Shown here piece by piece: positions 18,430-20,545 of a stretch of DNA of 20,545 nucleotides. Source of the DNA: Isoetes engelmannii. Its lineage: Eukaryota > Streptophyta > Lycopodiopsida > Isoetales > Isoetaceae. Numbering within the stretch: position 1 is the stretch's first letter; every line of letters begins with the position of its first letter. The position numbers and the translations under genes were made by a program. Under the pieces are notes generated by a model. The model ran no database searches, had not been told where the DNA came from, and saw only the letters and a program-made list of their open reading frames with translations. The DNA lies in assembly GCA_011763485.2 (NCBI GenBank), contig JAANSK020281602.1, positions 1 to 20,545 on the forward strand, in the 5' to 3' direction.

Positions 18430-18725
18430 TCATCCATAATCTCCTGAAGATAAGATCCTAACGAACCTATTGAAGTCGAAAGTCGTGCCCAGCAGCACAT
18501 GCAGCGGCTGGTCGAGTGGGAACTCAGTATAACGGGCTCTAGCCTCTGGGATGGGGGTGAACATTGGACAGATCTGAAGAGTGTGACATTCGTCCTCAGT
18601 GCCCTGTCGGCAACACTGACGAATCATGTCCTCGCGCGTCTTTTGGGCCCATCTGCTTGTCTCAATCCAGAGGCGATGTGCACATATGTGAATTGAGGCT
18701 ATCAATCTCCGCTTCATCATGGCAA
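18430..18725 (-). mobile_element. LINE 3'-end fragment (C-terminal Cys/His motif)
   Basis: The minus-strand frame reads 'HRLWIETSRWAQKTREDMIR', then 'QCCRQGTEDECHTLQICPMF', then 'LHVLLGTTFDFNRFVRIL' and a stop. This is the same C-terminal arrangement as in the intron 6 LINE (SSHQLEIE..., C..C...C), with Cys-Cys...His...Cys spacing. Only the 3' end of the element is present; its upstream side is cut by the GC-rich foldback at 18734. It lies upstream of the Lines homolog and on the same strand. Confidence 0.75.
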
Positions 18726-18733
18726 ATGTAATA

Positions 18734-18918
18734 GGGAACATCCCAGCCGGAGTTTTTTCGCCCCGAAAAATCTTGGCGGCGCACGGTGAGCTGGCGGGTG
18801 GGGTGAGTGGCGGAGCCGCGAGCACCGCCGCCAGCAAACCGTGCGCCGCCAGGATTTTTCGAGGGCGAAAAAACGAACGACTTTCGAGGGCGAAAAAACG
18901 AACGACTGGGATGTTCCC
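18734..18918. repeat. 185-bp GC-rich foldback element (MITE-like)
   Basis: It starts GGGAACATCCCAG and ends with the exact reverse complement. The left arm (18734-18796) pairs with the right arm (18828-18918) through TTTTTTCGCCC, GAAAAATC and TGGCGGCGCACGG. The right arm is longer because a 25-base unit containing CGAGGGCGAAAAAACGAACG is tandemly doubled (18860 and 18885). The loop is GC-rich. No target-site duplication could be fixed, so the class is unknown. Confidence 0.8.
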
Positions 18919-18947
18919 TTACATAAAGGAAGCGGGCGTGAGATTTT

Positions 18948-18958
18948 GACACGTGGCA
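18948..18958. promoter_or_regulatory. G-box / ABRE-like site (GACACGTGGCA)
   Basis: A perfect CACGTG core in the plant G-box/ABRE context, about 60 bases upstream of an ATG that opens 19 codons (MASSYFPGCGYGLAEKHSP, 19017-19076). Sites like this bind bZIP or bHLH factors in plants. Whether it drives transcription here is unknown. Confidence 0.35.
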
Positions 18959-19080
18959 TTGTTTTTCTCTACTTTTGGTTTATTCTTTATGTCTCTCTGC
19001 GTCCACCGTCGAAGGTATGGCGTCGTCGTACTTCCCTGGTTGTGGCTATGGCCTTGCCGAAAAGCATAGTCCTTGATCTT

Positions 19081-19300
19081 GCCGAGAAGCTTTGATCTTG
19101 ATCCTTGCCGAGATGCTGCTTTAGTCAGATCCGACCTTCATTGAGTAGATCCGATGAAAATCTGCCTGCCTTGTCTTGTAAAGATCTTGCCCTGCGAAAA
19201 ACTCTGCTCTGCAAAGATCTTGCCCTGAACCAGGGAAGTACAATCTGACTAAAGCAGCTTTGATCTTGATCCTTGCCGAGAAGCTTTGATCTTGCCATCG
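19081..19300. repeat. Nested direct and inverted repeats
   Basis: A 16-bp perfect inverted repeat (GCTGCTTTAGTCAGAT at 19115-19130, reverse complement at 19243-19258) has an AGCTTTGATCTTGATCCTTG direct repeat beside each arm (about 19088 and 19256). Inside, AAAGATCTTGCCCTG occurs twice (19180 and 19213). Confidence 0.8.
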
Positions 19301-19433
19301 GATTTATAGCAAAGGGTTGTTCACCCTGAATGAACTTGCTGAAGCGGCGCCGCCAGCGAGAATCAACTGGAGTATTTCAGGTTTTAAAATGAGACAGAAA
19401 AGTGGCGAAATCTCACGCCCGCTTCCTTTATGT

Positions 19434-20545
19434 GTAGGAAGGTAGCATCGTGGACCCATGTAAGCATGGGATTGATATGGTGCTAGTAGTGTGTTGTCTT
19501 GACTGCTCTGGGGCACTAGAATCCCAAAGCTTGCTGAGGAAGTAAGCATCCACTGAGACCATCTCTCCTTCCAAAAGGTCTTGAGGCACTGCAGACCCAT
19601 GGCCATGGTATAAGCAAGGTTCGAGAGGCGCCCATTGCCCATTCAGACCACCTTCTGAAAGTAGATGATGTGGCGATCGAGTGCAGCCCTCTGTAGAGGC
19701 AAAAAAACATGTCTCCTACAGAAGAATATGATAGGGGACTATGGATTTTGCCCCAAGTGCCCGAGGGAGAAAGGCTTTCTACACCTCCTCCAGGTCATTC
19801 CAGGTGGCCAAGGATATGATCGGGCCCTAAACTTCAACCCGTATAAAAGAACGGGTTCTACCAAAACCCTGAACAATTGTGATAGACGGGTCCATCATAC
19901 AGGTGGTTTGCCTTGTAACTACTTTTCTGCATCGCATACAGTGTCTTCCAACCCGCTGTCACTCGTAACTGGCCGAATGGAAGTGTCCTAGTATGTGGTA
20001 GTCGGAAACTCTATGCCCAAGTACTTGTATGTGGATGTTACCTTCACATTTTGCCTCTGATAAGTCCCGGGGGTTCACCTTTGTGTACCGTATAAAACAG
20101 GTGCATTGGCGGTAGAGAGGTTTTGCTAAAAAAATTGTACATATACATAAGTTCACTTACCTTTTGACGTCTGATCTGCATGTACATTCTAACGTTCCTT
20201 AACCACCCCTGCCTAACCAACTGGCCAAAACATTCGGATGTTTATGGGAAACCTATCCCACCCTCTTATGGTGGTATCAGGAAACGCCGCACCAAGATCT
20301 ACTCAAGATGTCTCCCATGGGTCCGTTACAATCTCTCCCACTAGAATTATACTCGTCCTCGAGCATCACAAGACCACAGCCCACACTATAAAATGATGTC
20401 CAAGACCATACCGTCCAATGGTATCCAAGTCATGTAAAATATGGATCATGGCATGGTTACAGGATGTCAAACATATTAGGATGTTACGCAGGTCGACCTA
20501 GGTACATTGGCTTCAAAGGTATGAATGATATGTGTCAATCAAATA
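19434..20545. other. No gene recognised
   Basis: There are open frames of up to about 110 codons on both strands (for example plus 19665-19991, with 'DYGFCPKCPREKGFLHLL'), but none matches a family I know. A LINE-type zinc region is conceivable for that one but unsupported. From about 20160 to the window end nothing is visible. Confidence 0.5.

Larger units (their letters stand above)
18921..19433. mobile_element. Possible small element bounded by 26-bp perfect inverted repeats
   Basis: The 26 bases at 18921-18946 (starting ACATAAAGGAAGCGGGCGTG) recur exactly as the reverse complement at 19408-19433. They enclose about 460 bases holding a G-box, a short ORF and nested direct and inverted repeats. 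It directly abuts the 185-bp foldback. It may be a non-autonomous DNA transposon, or a rearranged larger copy of the same foldback family; no transposase is present. Confidence 0.45.

Noticed and set aside
19665-19991. Plus-strand frame with a CPKC pair, possible zinc motif
   Set aside because: Only one Cys pair; the second half of a zinc knuckle or zf-RVT motif is not evident, and no neighbouring RT sequence was found.
1-20545. CRISPR arrays, tRNA or rRNA genes, bacterial operons
   Set aside because: None seen. Introns, retroelements and splice signals mark a eukaryotic nuclear locus.

Overview
This looks like nuclear DNA of a land plant. It is AT-rich, with short GT-AG introns having typical plant splice sites, Copia and hAT remnants, and one intron-rich host gene. 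The LINE type has an endonuclease with an 'NG...DY' end, an 'FVDFCKAFDR' reverse transcriptase block and a C-terminal Cys/His motif. From general memory this type suits a fern, lycophyte or bryophyte better than a flowering plant; that placement is only an inference.

The main content is a single minus-strand gene from about 18100 down to 6163. I assembled it by eye as 13 phase-compatible exons (1959 nt, 652 codons plus stop). It encodes a homolog of the Lines protein (LINS family; Lines N- and C-terminal domains). The best anchors are a 'YDYSVLVDLLIAP' block, an 'SHE/DDMMIKMLLLLL' block across an exon junction, and the C-terminal 'EVFPYNPRPLLRR'. Intron 6 is about 5.7 kb. It holds a decayed LINE lying in the same direction as the gene, further coding-like minus-strand stretches of unknown origin, and an almost perfect 100-bp tandem duplication next to the exon 7 acceptor. 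Intron 4 holds a decayed Copia piece in the opposite direction. A 69-bp tandem duplication lies just upstream of the start codon.

The left side (1-6160) is mobile-element territory: an unrecognised 211-codon open frame with a perfect hairpin at its end, an LTR-like stretch, a Copia RT/RNase H remnant, and a pyrimidine-rich leader-like stretch ending in a splice donor. Then comes a large head-to-head inverted repeat (3323-5206) made of two hAT transposase C-terminal copies around a 0.5-kb spacer, followed by a GC-rich triple-motif foldback at 5687-5772.

The right side (18430-20545) has a second LINE 3' fragment, a 185-bp GC-rich foldback, and directly beside it a possible small element bounded by 26-bp perfect inverted repeats that encloses a G-box, a 19-codon ORF and nested repeats. 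The last 1.1 kb shows nothing recognisable.
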